From contig ONSQ01000009.1 of assembly GCA_900320465.1 (NCBI GenBank), positions 1-39,974 on the forward strand: a stretch of 39,974 nucleotides of DNA, read 5' to 3'. Every line of letters starts with the position of its first letter. Positions within the stretch are counted from its first letter, which is position 1. Shown here in pieces: positions 26,136-33,625 of the stretch. Under the pieces are notes generated by a model. The model was not told the DNA's origin and made no database searches. It saw only the letters and a list, made by a program, of their open reading frames with translations. The DNA is from an uncultured Eubacteriales bacterium (GTDB taxonomy: Bacteria > Bacillota > Clostridia > Oscillospirales > Oscillospiraceae). The position numbers were made by a program, and so were the translations under genes.

Positions 26136-26558
26136 ATGGATTACAGGCGCTTTGGCGACACGATCGTCGCCCGGATCGACCGGGGTGAGGAGATCATCGA
26201 GCAGCTGGGCGAGATCGCCCGGCGGGAGGATATCTACCTTGCCGAGGTCAGCGCGCTGGGCGCGGTGGGCGACGTTACCGTCGGTGTGTTCCATACCGCG
26301 GAAAAGCAGTACCACGCCAATCACTTCACCGGCGATTACGAGATCGTCTCCCTCACCGGCAGCATCACGCGCAAGGACGGGGCCTTTTATCCCCACCTGC
26401 ACATGAGCGTCGGCGGGACTGACGGCAGCGTGGTGGGCGGTCATCTGAACCGCGCCGTCGTCAGCGCGACCTGTGAAATGTTCATCCGGCTGCTTTCCGG
26501 AAATGTGGGCCGCCGCTTTGACAGCGAGGTCGGACTGAATCTGTTTGATTTTACCTGA
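26136..26558 (+). CDS. PPC/DUF296-domain protein
   Basis: A 140-residue single-domain protein of the plants-and-prokaryotes-conserved (PPC, DUF296) family: SALGAVGDVTVGVF, EIVSLTGSIT, PHLHMSVGGTDGSVVGGHL and ATCEMFIRLL. In plants the domain sits in AT-hook nuclear proteins; in bacteria it is often labelled DNA-binding, but the histidine-rich pocket (HLHMSV, GGHL) suggests a metal-binding trimer and the role is not established. It begins 3 bases after the rubrerythrin stop with no separate ribosome binding site, so translation is probably coupled. Placement between a rubrerythrin and a rubredoxin suggests a part in oxygen or redox response. Confidence 0.88.
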   Translation: MDYRRFGDTIVARIDRGEEIIEQLGEIARREDIYLAEVSALGAVGDVTVGVFHTAEKQYHANHFTGDYEIVSLTGSITRKDGAFYPHLHMSVGGTDGSVVGGHLNRAVVSATCEMFIRLLSGNVGRRFDSEVGLNLFDFT

Positions 26559-26585
26559 ACTTATCTTACAAAGGAGGCTATATTC

Positions 26586-26720
26586 ATGAAGTACGTTTGC
26601 AATCTCTGCGGCTGGGTCTACGACGAAGAAGAGCAGGGCGTGAAATGGGAAGACCTTCCCGAAGATTTCGCCTGCGAGCTCTGCGGCGCCGGTAAGGACG
26701 ACTTCAGCGTCGAAGAATAA
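26586..26720 (+). CDS. Rubredoxin, miniature form
   Basis: A 44-residue iron protein with the two ligand pairs CNLCG (C5, C8) and CELCG (C30, C33), plus the conserved GWVYD, LPEDF and GAGKDDF segments. The loop between the pairs is about 8 residues shorter than in the usual 52-54 residue rubredoxins; a similar deletion is known in Desulfovibrio desulfuricans rubredoxin, so the fold should hold. The ATG follows AAAGGAGG. As the last gene of the rubrerythrin operon, it is the likely electron carrier to the reverse rubrerythrin. Confidence 0.93.
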   Translation: MKYVCNLCGWVYDEEEQGVKWEDLPEDFACELCGAGKDDFSVEE

Positions 26721-26736
26721 GAGCATTTGCCCTAAT

Positions 26737-26768
26737 GGCCCGGAAACCTTTGGTTTTCGGGCCTTTTT
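26737..26768 (+). terminator. Terminator of the rubrerythrin-rubredoxin operon
   Basis: GGCCCGGAAACC, loop TTT, GGTTTTCGGGCC, then TTTTT: an almost perfect 12-bp stem 16 bases after the rubredoxin stop. Confidence 0.93.
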
Positions 26769-26797
26769 GCGGCTTGCGCGCATTTTCAAAAAAGGTG

Positions 26798-26826
26798 TAG
26801 ATTAATTGAAAATGCTGTGGTATAAT
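26798..26826 (+). promoter_or_regulatory. Promoter of the two membrane-protein genes
   Basis: A perfect TATAAT (26821-26826) with a TGG extension and a weak -35, TAGATT (26798-26803), at 17 bases. The 67 bases between it and the start hold nothing else recognisable. Confidence 0.6.
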
Positions 26827-26892
26827 GTGCAATGGATTATGACAACAAAATTATGACAACCATATTCTCTTATCGGAAGGGGTGCCTGCCAT

Positions 26893-27666
26893 ATGGAAAA
26901 ACAGAAAAAACAACATAAGGGTTTTTATGTGGAAAAGGGCAGCTTTTTTGTGCATGCCGCGGTGACGATCCTGGCGCTGTCCATGGTCTTTCGCCTGTTG
27001 GGGACCCTGCACTGCTGGGGTGATATGTTCCAGCTGGCCACGCAGATCGCGCTGCCGGTGGGAAGCGCTGTGCTGATGATCCTCTTTTTGCTCTTTTTCG
27101 GGCGCATCGCCCTGTGGACCACGATTCTGCCTGTCCTGGGCGGGGCCGCCTTCTTCATTCTGGCGGAGGTGGATCACAATCCCAGCTGGCCCATGTTTAT
27201 CTGCATCGCGCTGGCGTTTCTGGCTGTGTTCGTGTATACGGCGACGCTCACCAATCTGATCCGCACCAAGTGGCTGAACGTGATCGTTTTTCTCGGAATC
27301 CTGGTATATCAGTGCTGGGCCGTTGCCTATCCCGCCTTTGTTCTGGCGGCCGAGCCCATCAGCTTTGCCGAGGGGATGGCCCTGCTTTCCGCCATTGGCA
27401 TTGTACTGTCCATGCTGCTTGTCTCCCTGGCTATCCGCCGCAGAAAGCCGGTCAAGGAAGAAGTTGAGCTGCCCAAGATCAAAGACCCGGTCGTTCTGGC
27501 TCCCGAGACCGAAGAGGCGGCCGAAAACCAGGCCGAACCGGCCGGAAACGAAGAGCTCTCTATCCCGGAGGAGCCTGTGGCTGTTGAACCGGCGGGGGAC
27601 GATACGCTTGACAGTCTTCTGATCGACTCGTCCGAGCCCGGCACCGGCTCTGAAAGCGAGCAGTAA
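26893..27666 (+). CDS. Polytopic membrane protein with acidic cytoplasmic tail, unknown function
   Basis: A 257-residue protein I do not recognise as a named family. After a basic start (EKQKKQHKGFYVEKG) there are six likely membrane helices (about 18-37, 50-70, 74-92, 97-118, 126-150, 158-178). The final 75 residues are hydrophilic and very acidic, rich in Glu and Pro (EEPVAVEPAGDD), probably disordered in the cytoplasm. No catalytic motif is visible. An LRR membrane protein starts 40 bases after its stop, without a terminator between, so the two are likely co-transcribed and may form an envelope complex. Confidence 0.85.
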   Translation: MEKQKKQHKGFYVEKGSFFVHAAVTILALSMVFRLLGTLHCWGDMFQLATQIALPVGSAVLMILFLLFFGRIALWTTILPVLGGAAFFILAEVDHNPSWPMFICIALAFLAVFVYTATLTNLIRTKWLNVIVFLGILVYQCWAVAYPAFVLAAEPISFAEGMALLSAIGIVLSMLLVSLAIRRRKPVKEEVELPKIKDPVVLAPETEEAAENQAEPAGNEELSIPEEPVAVEPAGDDTLDSLLIDSSEPGTGSESEQ

Positions 27667-27705
27667 AACACAGGATAAGTGCCCTGCGGCACAGGTGGTG
27701 ATACC

Positions 27706-29574
27706 ATGAAGGAAACCGGCAGAACGGCTGCGTCCAAAGCCTTTACCGGAAAACACGAGACCGCTTCGTTTACGACGCAGCAGGCCGCCATCACGGCAAA
27801 GAAAAGAGCGGCCGAACTGAAAAAGAAACGTGCGCAGAAGCGTACGCTGTATATCGTTTTCACTGCCCTGGCAGCCGCCACGATCATCGTCGTCGCCTTT
27901 ATTCTCAAGGGCGCGGCGGAGCAGCGCAGCTACAACACCTATTACTCCAGTGCGCTGCAGGATTATTACAACGGCGATTATGACAGCGCTCTGGCCAGTC
28001 TGCGCCGCGCGTCCTCCATCTCCCAGACGGAGGAGTGCAGCATGCTGATGGTGGACTGCTATGAGCAGCAGGGGAACTACAACAAGGCCCTGTCTCTGCT
28101 CGAAGAGATGTACAAGCAGGACAAGAGCAATGTGGTGATCTCGGCCCGTATCGGCGAGATCAAGCGCAAGCTCAGCGAAGAGAAGAGCGAATCGCTCATC
28201 ACGGTGGCCGGGCGCCAGTTCGAAGCCGGGACCAGCTCGCTGTCGCTGCGCAGCACGGGGCTCGGCGACGGCATGCTGCAGGACGTGGTAAAGCTCTACT
28301 CTCTTAGCTCGCTGACGCTGACGGGCAACCGTCTGTCGGATATTTCGCCTCTGGCATCCCTGGGTGGCTTGACCTTCCTGGATCTGTCGGACAATCTGAT
28401 CAGCGACCTGACGCCGCTGTCCGGCCTGCGGGAGCTGAAAACCCTGTATCTGGACAACAATCCCTTTACCACGGCAACCGATTTTTCACCGCTCTATTCT
28501 CTGTCTCAGCTGGAGATGCTCTCCATCCGGGGCTGCACGATCAGCGAAGAGCAGCTAAAGGCGCTGGCCTCCGCGCTTCCCAACTGCATCATTCACAGCG
28601 AGACCGCCATTGAGACAGTCAGCGAGGTCACCCTGGGCGGGGTCTCCTTCAAAACGGACGCCAAGGAACTGAATCTGAGCAACATGGGCATCAGCGATCT
28701 GTCCGCGCTGAGCGTCTGCAGGGAGCTTAAATCTCTGGACCTTACAGGCAACCAGGTGTCCGATCTGTCCCCGCTGATGGACCTGCCCAAGCTGGAATGG
28801 CTTTGCATCAAGGATAACCTGGTGACCGATCTGCGCCCGCTGATGGCCATGAGCTCGCTGCGCACAATCAACGCCGAGGGCAACGGGATCACCGGCACCG
28901 CTGCGCTGGGCTCGCTGTCCCAGCTGACAGAGCTGTATCTGGCCTTTAATCCCATTTCCGATCTGTCCGGCGTTGGCAAACTGACGAATCTGCATAAGCT
29001 GGGTCTGGAATCCGTCGGACTGACCGACGAGATGCTGCCCGGCCTGTATGGACTCAGCAGCCTGGATGTCCTGCGCCTCTATGATAATCCCAATCTGTCC
29101 GGCGAGGCGGTGGACGCGCTGAAGGCTCAGCTGCGCGGCTGTCAGGTGCAGCACTCGCAGCTGCTGTACTCCATCACCGTGGAGGGGGAGAGCTTTCGCG
29201 AAAACGCCACGGAGATTTCTCTCTTCGGCCGCGGCATTTCGGATATATCAATGCTCAACCGCTTTAAGAAGCTGGAAAAGCTGGACCTGGGCGGCAACGA
29301 TATCGAGAATATCTACATGTTCCAGTATATGAGCGCGCCGCTGCGCGAGCTCAAGCTGGGCAACAACCGCATTTCCGACGCAACGCCCCTCATGTATCTG
29401 GAGCAGCTGGAGCGGCTGGATATCTCCGGCAACAACATTTCGTCTCTCACGCCGCTGACCAAGCTGACGAAGCTGCAATGGCTGAATCTGCGCGGCAATC
29501 CGCTGACAGAAGAGCAGGTGGCGGAGCTGCAGGCGGCCCTGCCCAACTGCGAGATCATCTTTGGAGACGAATAA
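27706..29574 (+). CDS. Membrane-anchored leucine-rich repeat protein with TPR-like segment
   Basis: A 622-residue protein with four parts: a basic cytoplasmic segment (about 1-46), one membrane helix (about 47-67, TLYIVFTALAAATIIVVAFI), a helical TPR-like stretch (about 80-150; YYNGDYDSALASLRRAS and QQGNYNKALSLLEEMY are two repeat helices), and an extracellular leucine-rich region (about 175-620). The leucine-rich repeats are of the internalin-like 22-residue SDS22 type (LTFLDLSDNLISDLTPLSG), arranged in three blocks separated by ALPNC and RGCQV turns. Internalin-type LRRs bind proteins; no LPXTG anchor is needed because of the N-terminal helix. ATG at 27706 follows AGGTGG. Its partner may be the polytopic protein encoded just upstream. 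Confidence 0.88.
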   Translation: MKETGRTAASKAFTGKHETASFTTQQAAITAKKRAAELKKKRAQKRTLYIVFTALAAATIIVVAFILKGAAEQRSYNTYYSSALQDYYNGDYDSALASLRRASSISQTEECSMLMVDCYEQQGNYNKALSLLEEMYKQDKSNVVISARIGEIKRKLSEEKSESLITVAGRQFEAGTSSLSLRSTGLGDGMLQDVVKLYSLSSLTLTGNRLSDISPLASLGGLTFLDLSDNLISDLTPLSGLRELKTLYLDNNPFTTATDFSPLYSLSQLEMLSIRGCTISEEQLKALASALPNCIIHSETAIETVSEVTLGGVSFKTDAKELNLSNMGISDLSALSVCRELKSLDLTGNQVSDLSPLMDLPKLEWLCIKDNLVTDLRPLMAMSSLRTINAEGNGITGTAALGSLSQLTELYLAFNPISDLSGVGKLTNLHKLGLESVGLTDEMLPGLYGLSSLDVLRLYDNPNLSGEAVDALKAQLRGCQVQHSQLLYSITVEGESFRENATEISLFGRGISDISMLNRFKKLEKLDLGGNDIENIYMFQYMSAPLRELKLGNNRISDATPLMYLEQLERLDISGNNISSLTPLTKLTKLQWLNLRGNPLTEEQVAELQAALPNCEIIFGDE

Positions 29575-29590
29575 GAAATCATGGGAATAT

Positions 29591-29629
29591 AAAAAAGTCC
29601 CCTGCGGCATATCGCCGCAGGGGACTTTT
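29591..29629. terminator. Bidirectional terminator between the LRR gene and dut
   Basis: GTCCCCTGCGGC (29597-29608), 5-base loop, GCCGCAGGGGAC (29614-29625), with AAAAAA on the left and TTTT on the right: a perfect 12-bp stem between convergent genes. Confidence 0.95.
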
Positions 29630-29643
29630 GTGCGATCAGGGAC

Positions 29644-30078
29644 TCAATTGGTGCCGGAGGAGCCGAAGCCGCCCGAACCGCGGTCGCTGTCGTCCAGAGC
29701 CGTGACCTCTTCAAATACGGCGGGAATCACAGGAGAGGGGATCAGCTGGGCGATACGCATGCCGGCGGTGATGGCAAAATCCTCCTCACCATGGTTGATG
29801 AGAATGACCTTTACCTCGCCGCGATACCCGGCGTCGATCGTGCCGGGGGCATTGAGGACCGTCACGCCGTGTTTCGCGGCCAGACCGCTGCGCGGACGAA
29901 CCTGCGCCTCGTAGCCGGCAGGCAGCTCCATGGCGATCGCGGTGGGCACACAGCCAAAGCCGTGGGCCTTGAGCGTGAAATCCTCCGAGGCGTACAGGTC
30001 GAAGCCCGCATCGTCCTCGTGCGCCTTGCGCGGGATCTGCGCACCCTCGCGCAGCTTGATAAAACGGATCGTCAGCAT
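29644..30078 (-). CDS. dut: dUTP diphosphatase
   Basis: A 144-residue homotrimeric dUTPase, hydrolysing dUTP to dUMP and PPi, which keeps uracil out of DNA and supplies dTMP synthesis. All five motifs are present in order: DDAGFDLYA (1), RPRSGLAAK (2), NAPGTIDAGYRGEVKV (3, with catalytic aspartate and the sugar-sensing tyrosine), RIAQLI (4) and the C-terminal arm RGSGGFGSSG (5). It is chromosomal in type and has its own promoter and shared terminator; no phage genes surround it. A GGAGG ribosome binding site precedes the ATG. Confidence 0.97.
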   Translation of the reverse strand: MLTIRFIKLREGAQIPRKAHEDDAGFDLYASEDFTLKAHGFGCVPTAIAMELPAGYEAQVRPRSGLAAKHGVTVLNAPGTIDAGYRGEVKVILINHGEEDFAITAGMRIAQLIPSPVIPAVFEEVTALDDSDRGSGGFGSSGTN

Positions 30079-30109
30079 ATTCGGTCAGCCTCCTGCTCTT
30101 TTTTGAGGT

Positions 30110-30138
30110 ATTATACCGTATTCCTTACTTTTCTTCAA
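30110..30138 (-). promoter_or_regulatory. Promoter of dut
   Basis: Minus strand: TTGAAG (30133-30138), a 17-base spacer and a perfect TATAAT (30110-30115), 32 bases before the start. Confidence 0.82.
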
Positions 30139-30180
30139 GCTTTAGGGAGAATTAAGGTTGATCCGCTACCATGTCCTTAC

Positions 30181-30209
30181 TTGAAATGATTGCACAACTA
30201 AGGTATAAC
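30181..30209 (+). promoter_or_regulatory. Promoter of the two-component operon
   Basis: TTGAAA (30181-30186), a 17-base spacer and TATAAC (30204-30209), 31 bases before the response regulator start. Confidence 0.75.
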
Positions 30210-30239
30210 TGTACTATATGAAAAAAACGGGGGATCACG

Positions 30240-30914
30240 ATGAAACTGCTGATTGCGGAGGATGAAATCGATCTGGCGGAGGCTCTGACGGCCTTTTTTG
30301 AGAAAAACCAGTTTACTGTCGAGGCCGTGTACAACGGCGCCGACGCCTATGACTATGCCCGCGAGGGCGGTTATGACGCCATCATCCTGGATGTTATGAT
30401 GCCCAAAATGAACGGGATCGAGGTGCTGCGCCGTCTGCGTGACGAGGGCTTGTCTACCCCTATCATGATGCTGACGGCCAAGGCGCAGAAGGATGACCGC
30501 GTGGAGGGCTTTGACGCCGGAGCGGACGACTATCTGCCCAAGCCCTTTGCCCCGGACGAGCTGCTTGCGCGTGTGCGCGCCCTGCTGCGCAGGGCGGGGG
30601 AGTTCAAGCCCACCGTGCTGACTTTCGGCGATCTTGCGCTGGATTCCTCTACCGGGATCCTCAGCTGCGGCGGCGAGTCGGTGCGGCTCTCCGGCCGTGA
30701 GTTCCAGCTCATGGAGCTGTTCCTGCGCTCGCCAAAGATCCTCTTTTCGGTCGACAAGCTGATGGAACGTATCTGGGGCTGGGACAGCGACGCTGAGATC
30801 AACGTGGTGTGGGTGCATATCTCCAACCTGCGCAAGAAATTGAAGTCCATCGGCTCCGAAGTATCGATCCGCGCCAACCGCGGTATGGGTTACGTACTGG
30901 AGGAAGGCAAATGA
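30240..30914 (+). CDS. OmpR/PhoB-family response regulator
   Basis: A 224-residue regulator. The receiver domain (1-118) has the acidic pair EDE (7-9), phosphoacceptor aspartate in ILDVMMPKMNG (about residue 51), the switch threonine in MLTAKAQ and the lysine in YLPKPF. The C-terminal winged helix (about 128-222) has the OmpR pattern LSGREFQLMELFLRSP, then VDKLMERIWGW and the recognition helix VVWVHISNLRKKL. It overlaps its histidine kinase by 4 bases (ATGA). No target operon is obvious in the window; a DegV-family gene with its own promoter follows the kinase. Confidence 0.95.
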   Translation: MKLLIAEDEIDLAEALTAFFEKNQFTVEAVYNGADAYDYAREGGYDAIILDVMMPKMNGIEVLRRLRDEGLSTPIMMLTAKAQKDDRVEGFDAGADDYLPKPFAPDELLARVRALLRRAGEFKPTVLTFGDLALDSSTGILSCGGESVRLSGREFQLMELFLRSPKILFSVDKLMERIWGWDSDAEINVVWVHISNLRKKLKSIGSEVSIRANRGMGYVLEEGK

Positions 30915-32188
30915 TCGGACGGCTGCGCAAGCGCTTCATCCGCATCGCCATGCTCTCGATGGGGCTGGTGATGCTGCTTCTGACCATCGTGGTGAACGTG
31001 GCGAACTATATCTCGGTAAACGCGGATCTGGATTCTCTGCTGGACATGCTCAGCTTTGAGCGCGGCGGCTGGATGGAACAGATGCCGCCCACCGACGAGC
31101 CCTTCCACGGCACTCATGGCGAGAGGGATGATGATATGGGCTGGTTTGAAAAGCGCGGCGACAAGCGCTTTAATTCCGAGACGCCCTTTTCCACCCGCTA
31201 TTTTGTCCTGTATTACGATGCCGACGGTACCCTCACGGCTTCTGATCTGAGCCATATCGCCTCGGTGAGCGAAGACGACACAGACGATTTCCTTGCCGCC
31301 GCTTACAAGCATGGGGAGGGAAGCGCCTATTACAGCGGCTACAAGTACCTGGTAAGCTGTCTTCCGGACGGAAGCTTTCGCGCCGTGTTTCTTGACAGCT
31401 ATACCGAAATCCGCTCCGTGCGGACCGTTTTCCTGCTGACGCTGTTTGCGGACGCGGCCTGCCTGGCACTGGTGTATGTTCTGGTGGTCGTCTTCTCCAA
31501 AAAGGCCATCGATCCCGTCGTGCGCAGCGCCAGGCAGCAGAAGCAGTTCATTACCGATGCCAGCCACGAGCTGAAAACACCGCTCACGGTCATGACCACC
31601 TCGCTGAAGGTGCTGGAAATGGAGGTCGGCCAGTCCAAGTGGATCGACAAGGCAGCGGCCCAGACCCAGAAGATGACGGAGCTGGTCAACGCGCTGGTCA
31701 CCCTCTCCCGCATGGATGAGGAGGAGCCGCCGCTGACCGTTACCGAATTTGATTTCAGCGGCGCGGTGCAGGAGACGGCCGAGTCCTTCCGCGACAGTGC
31801 CGAGAATGAAGGTCACGCCCTGGAACTGAGCATAGCCGACGGCCTGCGCTATCAGGGCGACGAGACGGCGGTACGCCAACTGGTTTCCATTCTTATGGAC
31901 AATGCGATCAAGTATACGCTGCCCGGCGGGGCCATCCGCCTGAGTGCTGACAGGGAGCACGGCGCCGTGGTGATCCGCCAGACCAACCCCTGCGAGCCGT
32001 TGACGCCGGAGGCCCTGGGCAAGCTATTTGACCGCTTTTATCGGGCGGATGAATCCCACTCCGGGACGAAAAAAGGCTTTGGCGTCGGTTTGTCCATTGC
32101 CCGGGGGATTGCCGAGGCCCACAAGGGCTCTATTACAGCCGCGTGTCCGCATGAGGGCGAGATCGAGTTTACGGTCGTCTTGAGATAA
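30911..32188 (+). CDS. Sensor histidine kinase
   Basis: A 425-residue membrane kinase. Two membrane helices (about 10-32 and 172-194) enclose an extracellular sensor of about 140 residues with no family I can name. The dimerisation domain has the H-box DASHELKTPLTVM (phospho-histidine about residue 220), and the ATPase domain shows the N-box MDNAIKY and the G2-box KKGFGVGLSIARGI. The G1-box DxGxG is replaced by RQTNPCEPL, a variation I also know from many clostridial kinases. Start at 30911 overlaps the regulator stop. No terminator is visible after the gene, but DegV has its own promoter. Confidence 0.94.
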   Translation: MIGRLRKRFIRIAMLSMGLVMLLLTIVVNVANYISVNADLDSLLDMLSFERGGWMEQMPPTDEPFHGTHGERDDDMGWFEKRGDKRFNSETPFSTRYFVLYYDADGTLTASDLSHIASVSEDDTDDFLAAAYKHGEGSAYYSGYKYLVSCLPDGSFRAVFLDSYTEIRSVRTVFLLTLFADAACLALVYVLVVVFSKKAIDPVVRSARQQKQFITDASHELKTPLTVMTTSLKVLEMEVGQSKWIDKAAAQTQKMTELVNALVTLSRMDEEEPPLTVTEFDFSGAVQETAESFRDSAENEGHALELSIADGLRYQGDETAVRQLVSILMDNAIKYTLPGGAIRLSADREHGAVVIRQTNPCEPLTPEALGKLFDRFYRADESHSGTKKGFGVGLSIARGIAEAHKGSITAACPHEGEIEFTVVLR

Positions 32189-32201
32189 AAGGAAATATAT
32201 G

Positions 32202-32230
32202 GTGACAAAAGTCGCGATCAATGCTATAAT
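32202..32230 (+). promoter_or_regulatory. Promoter of the DegV gene
   Basis: GTGACA (32202-32207), a 17-base spacer and a perfect TATAAT (32225-32230), 38 bases before the start. Confidence 0.78.
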
Positions 32231-32267
32231 AAGTCTATCAATTTTTTGAATTAAGAGAGGCTAACTG

Positions 32268-33149
32268 ATGCAGGATTACATTATTGCGACTTCCTCCACC
32301 TCCGATCTGACAAGGACTTATCTGGAAGAACACCAGATCCCCTTTGTGGCGTACACCTACACCGTCGGCGATACGCTCTTCGAGGACGATTGCCGCGAGG
32401 AGACCAGAGACCGTGTGTACAAGGGCATGCGCAGGGGCGACCGGCTGAAAACCTCCATGATCAACGAGTTCATCTATGCGGATTTCTTCCGCTCGCTGCT
32501 CCAGACAGGCAAGGACGTGATCTTCCTGGACATGTCCCAGCAGATGTCCGTATCGTATGAAAAGTGCAGACTGGCCGGCGAGATGATGAAGGACGAGTTC
32601 CCGGACAGAAGACTGTATCTGATGGATACGCGCTGCATCTCCGGCGGTCTGGGTCTTCTGGTCAAGAACATGGTCGCACGTGCCGAGCAGGGGATGAGCT
32701 ATGACGAGGTCATTGCCTGGGGCGAGGAGAACAAGCTGCGCATTGCCCACCGTTTTACAGTGGATGATCTGAACTACCTTAAGGCGGGCGGGCGCGTCTC
32801 CAACAGCGCGGCGCTGGTGGGCTCGCTTCTGTCTGTCAAGCCGGTGCTGTACGTTCCGGACCGGGGCACGCTGGACGTAGCAAAGAAGGTCCGGGGGCGC
32901 AAGGCGGCGCTCTCCGAGATCCTGTGCGGCGTCAAGGACGACCTGGCGCTGATCGATCCGACGGGCATTGAGATCAATATCCTCCAGGCTGATTGCCGCG
33001 AGGACGCGGAATATGTGCGCGACGAGATCAGGAAGGCTTATCCCATGGTGGGGGAGATCACGATCACCGGTCTCGGAGTCGTTATCGGCGCCCACTGCGG
33101 CCCCGGTCTGCTGACGGTGTTCTATCTGTGCAGCGGCCGCAGGCCCTGA
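32268..33149 (+). CDS. DegV-family fatty-acid-binding protein
   Basis: A 293-residue protein of the DegV/FakB family: STSDL at the start (lipid-head serine region), the KTSMINEFIYADFF segment, LMDTRCISGGLGLLV, and the late FTVDDLNYLKAGGRVSNSAALVGSLLSVKPVL signature, ending in GAHCGPGLLTVFY. FakB proteins present exogenous fatty acids to the kinase FakA for phosphorylation and incorporation into phospholipid; Clostridia often have several copies. No fakA is nearby. A small ribosome binding site (AGAGAGG) precedes the ATG. It is a single-gene unit with promoter and terminator. Confidence 0.94.
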   Translation: MQDYIIATSSTSDLTRTYLEEHQIPFVAYTYTVGDTLFEDDCREETRDRVYKGMRRGDRLKTSMINEFIYADFFRSLLQTGKDVIFLDMSQQMSVSYEKCRLAGEMMKDEFPDRRLYLMDTRCISGGLGLLVKNMVARAEQGMSYDEVIAWGEENKLRIAHRFTVDDLNYLKAGGRVSNSAALVGSLLSVKPVLYVPDRGTLDVAKKVRGRKAALSEILCGVKDDLALIDPTGIEINILQADCREDAEYVRDEIRKAYPMVGEITITGLGVVIGAHCGPGLLTVFYLCSGRRP

Positions 33150-33170
33150 ACACGATCGAATTTAATGAAA

Positions 33171-33197
33171 AAAGCCGCCCCGCTGGGGCGGCTTTTG
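33171..33197 (+). terminator. Terminator of the DegV gene
   Basis: GCCGCCCC, loop GCT, GGGGCGGC, then TTTT: an 8-bp GC stem extended by A-T pairs on both sides, 21 bases after the stop. Confidence 0.92.
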
Positions 33198-33271
33198 CTT
33201 GCAATTTCAAGGCTTAGCGTGAATCAACCGTGCTGGTTTAGAAAAAAACGGAAGATGCGAGAAAAAAAGCC

Positions 33272-33300
33272 TTGACTTTTTGATGCGTCTCTGCTAATAT
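33272..33300 (+). promoter_or_regulatory. Promoter of tRNA-Ala
   Basis: TTGACT (33272-33277), a 17-base spacer and TAATAT (33295-33300), 34 bases before the tRNA. Confidence 0.82.
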
Positions 33301-33334
33301 ACCTCTTGCGCGTGAGAAACGCGGTTTCACAGAT

Positions 33335-33410
33335 GGGGGCGTAGCTCAGCTGGGAGAGCGCCTGAATGGCATTCAGGAGGTCAACGGTTCGATCCCGTCC
33401 GTCTCCACCA
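33335..33410 (+). tRNA. tRNA-Ala (anticodon GGC)
   Basis: A 76-base tRNA with encoded CCA. The acceptor GGGGGCG pairs with CGTCTCC and includes the G3-U70 wobble pair that alanyl-tRNA synthetase recognises. The D-arm is GCTCAGCTGGGAGAGC; the anticodon stem CCTGA/TCAGG holds loop ATGGCAT (anticodon GGC, reading GCC/GCU); the T-arm contains GGTTCGATCC. It has its own promoter and terminator. Its 3' half is copied in the repeats that follow. Confidence 0.97.
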
Positions 33411-33477
33411 AAATGAAGTACTTGCGAAAGCAAGTGCTTCTTTTTTTATTTTCGCTTCGAACCGTTGACCTCCTGAA
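33372..33477. repeat. Inverted repeat of the tRNA anticodon/T-arm segment
   Basis: Bases 33372-33392, inside the tRNA, are perfectly complementary to 33457-33477, a 21-bp inverted repeat with the terminator hairpin between the arms. The inverted arm recurs at 33635-33655. A transcript reading through the terminator could fold back on the tRNA 3' half. Confidence 0.85.
33415..33447 (+). terminator. Terminator of tRNA-Ala
   Basis: GAAGTACTTGC, GAAA loop, GCAAGTGCTTC, then TTTTTTT: an 11-bp stem with one wobble, 4 bases after the CCA end. Confidence 0.93.
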
Positions 33478-33503
33478 ATAATAAATGAGGCCGCCGATGG
33501 CGG

Positions 33504-33563
33504 CCTGGCTGACCGAAGGTCAGACAGGTCAACCCTGGCTGACCGAAGGTCAGACAGGTCAAC
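33504..33563. repeat. Perfect tandem repeat, 2 x 30 bp
   Basis: CCTGGCTGACCGAAGGTCAG plus AACAGGTC-like tail (30 bases in all) occurs at 33504-33533 and again at 33534-33563 without change. Each unit contains the small hairpin CTGACC-GAA-GGTCAG. The second unit runs into copy B of the 128-bp block. Confidence 0.85.
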
Positions 33564-33592
33564 GGTTCGATCCCGTCTGTCTCCACCCAAAA

Positions 33593-33625
33593 GAAGTACT
33601 TGCAAAAGCAAGTGCTTCTTTTTTT
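33593..33625 (+). terminator. Duplicate of the tRNA-Ala terminator
   Basis: The same stem-loop and seven-T run as at 33415-33447, with one loop base changed, exactly 178 bases downstream in the duplicated block. It follows a tRNA 3'-end remnant, not a whole gene. Confidence 0.85.

Noticed and set aside
29644-30078. dut and the tRNA repeats as signs of a prophage
   Set aside because: dut has a chromosomal promoter and terminator arrangement, and no integrase, portal, terminase or tail genes occur anywhere in the window.
33504-33563. Possible CRISPR array from the 30-bp repeats
   Set aside because: Only two copies exist and they are directly adjacent with no spacer; no cas genes are in the window.
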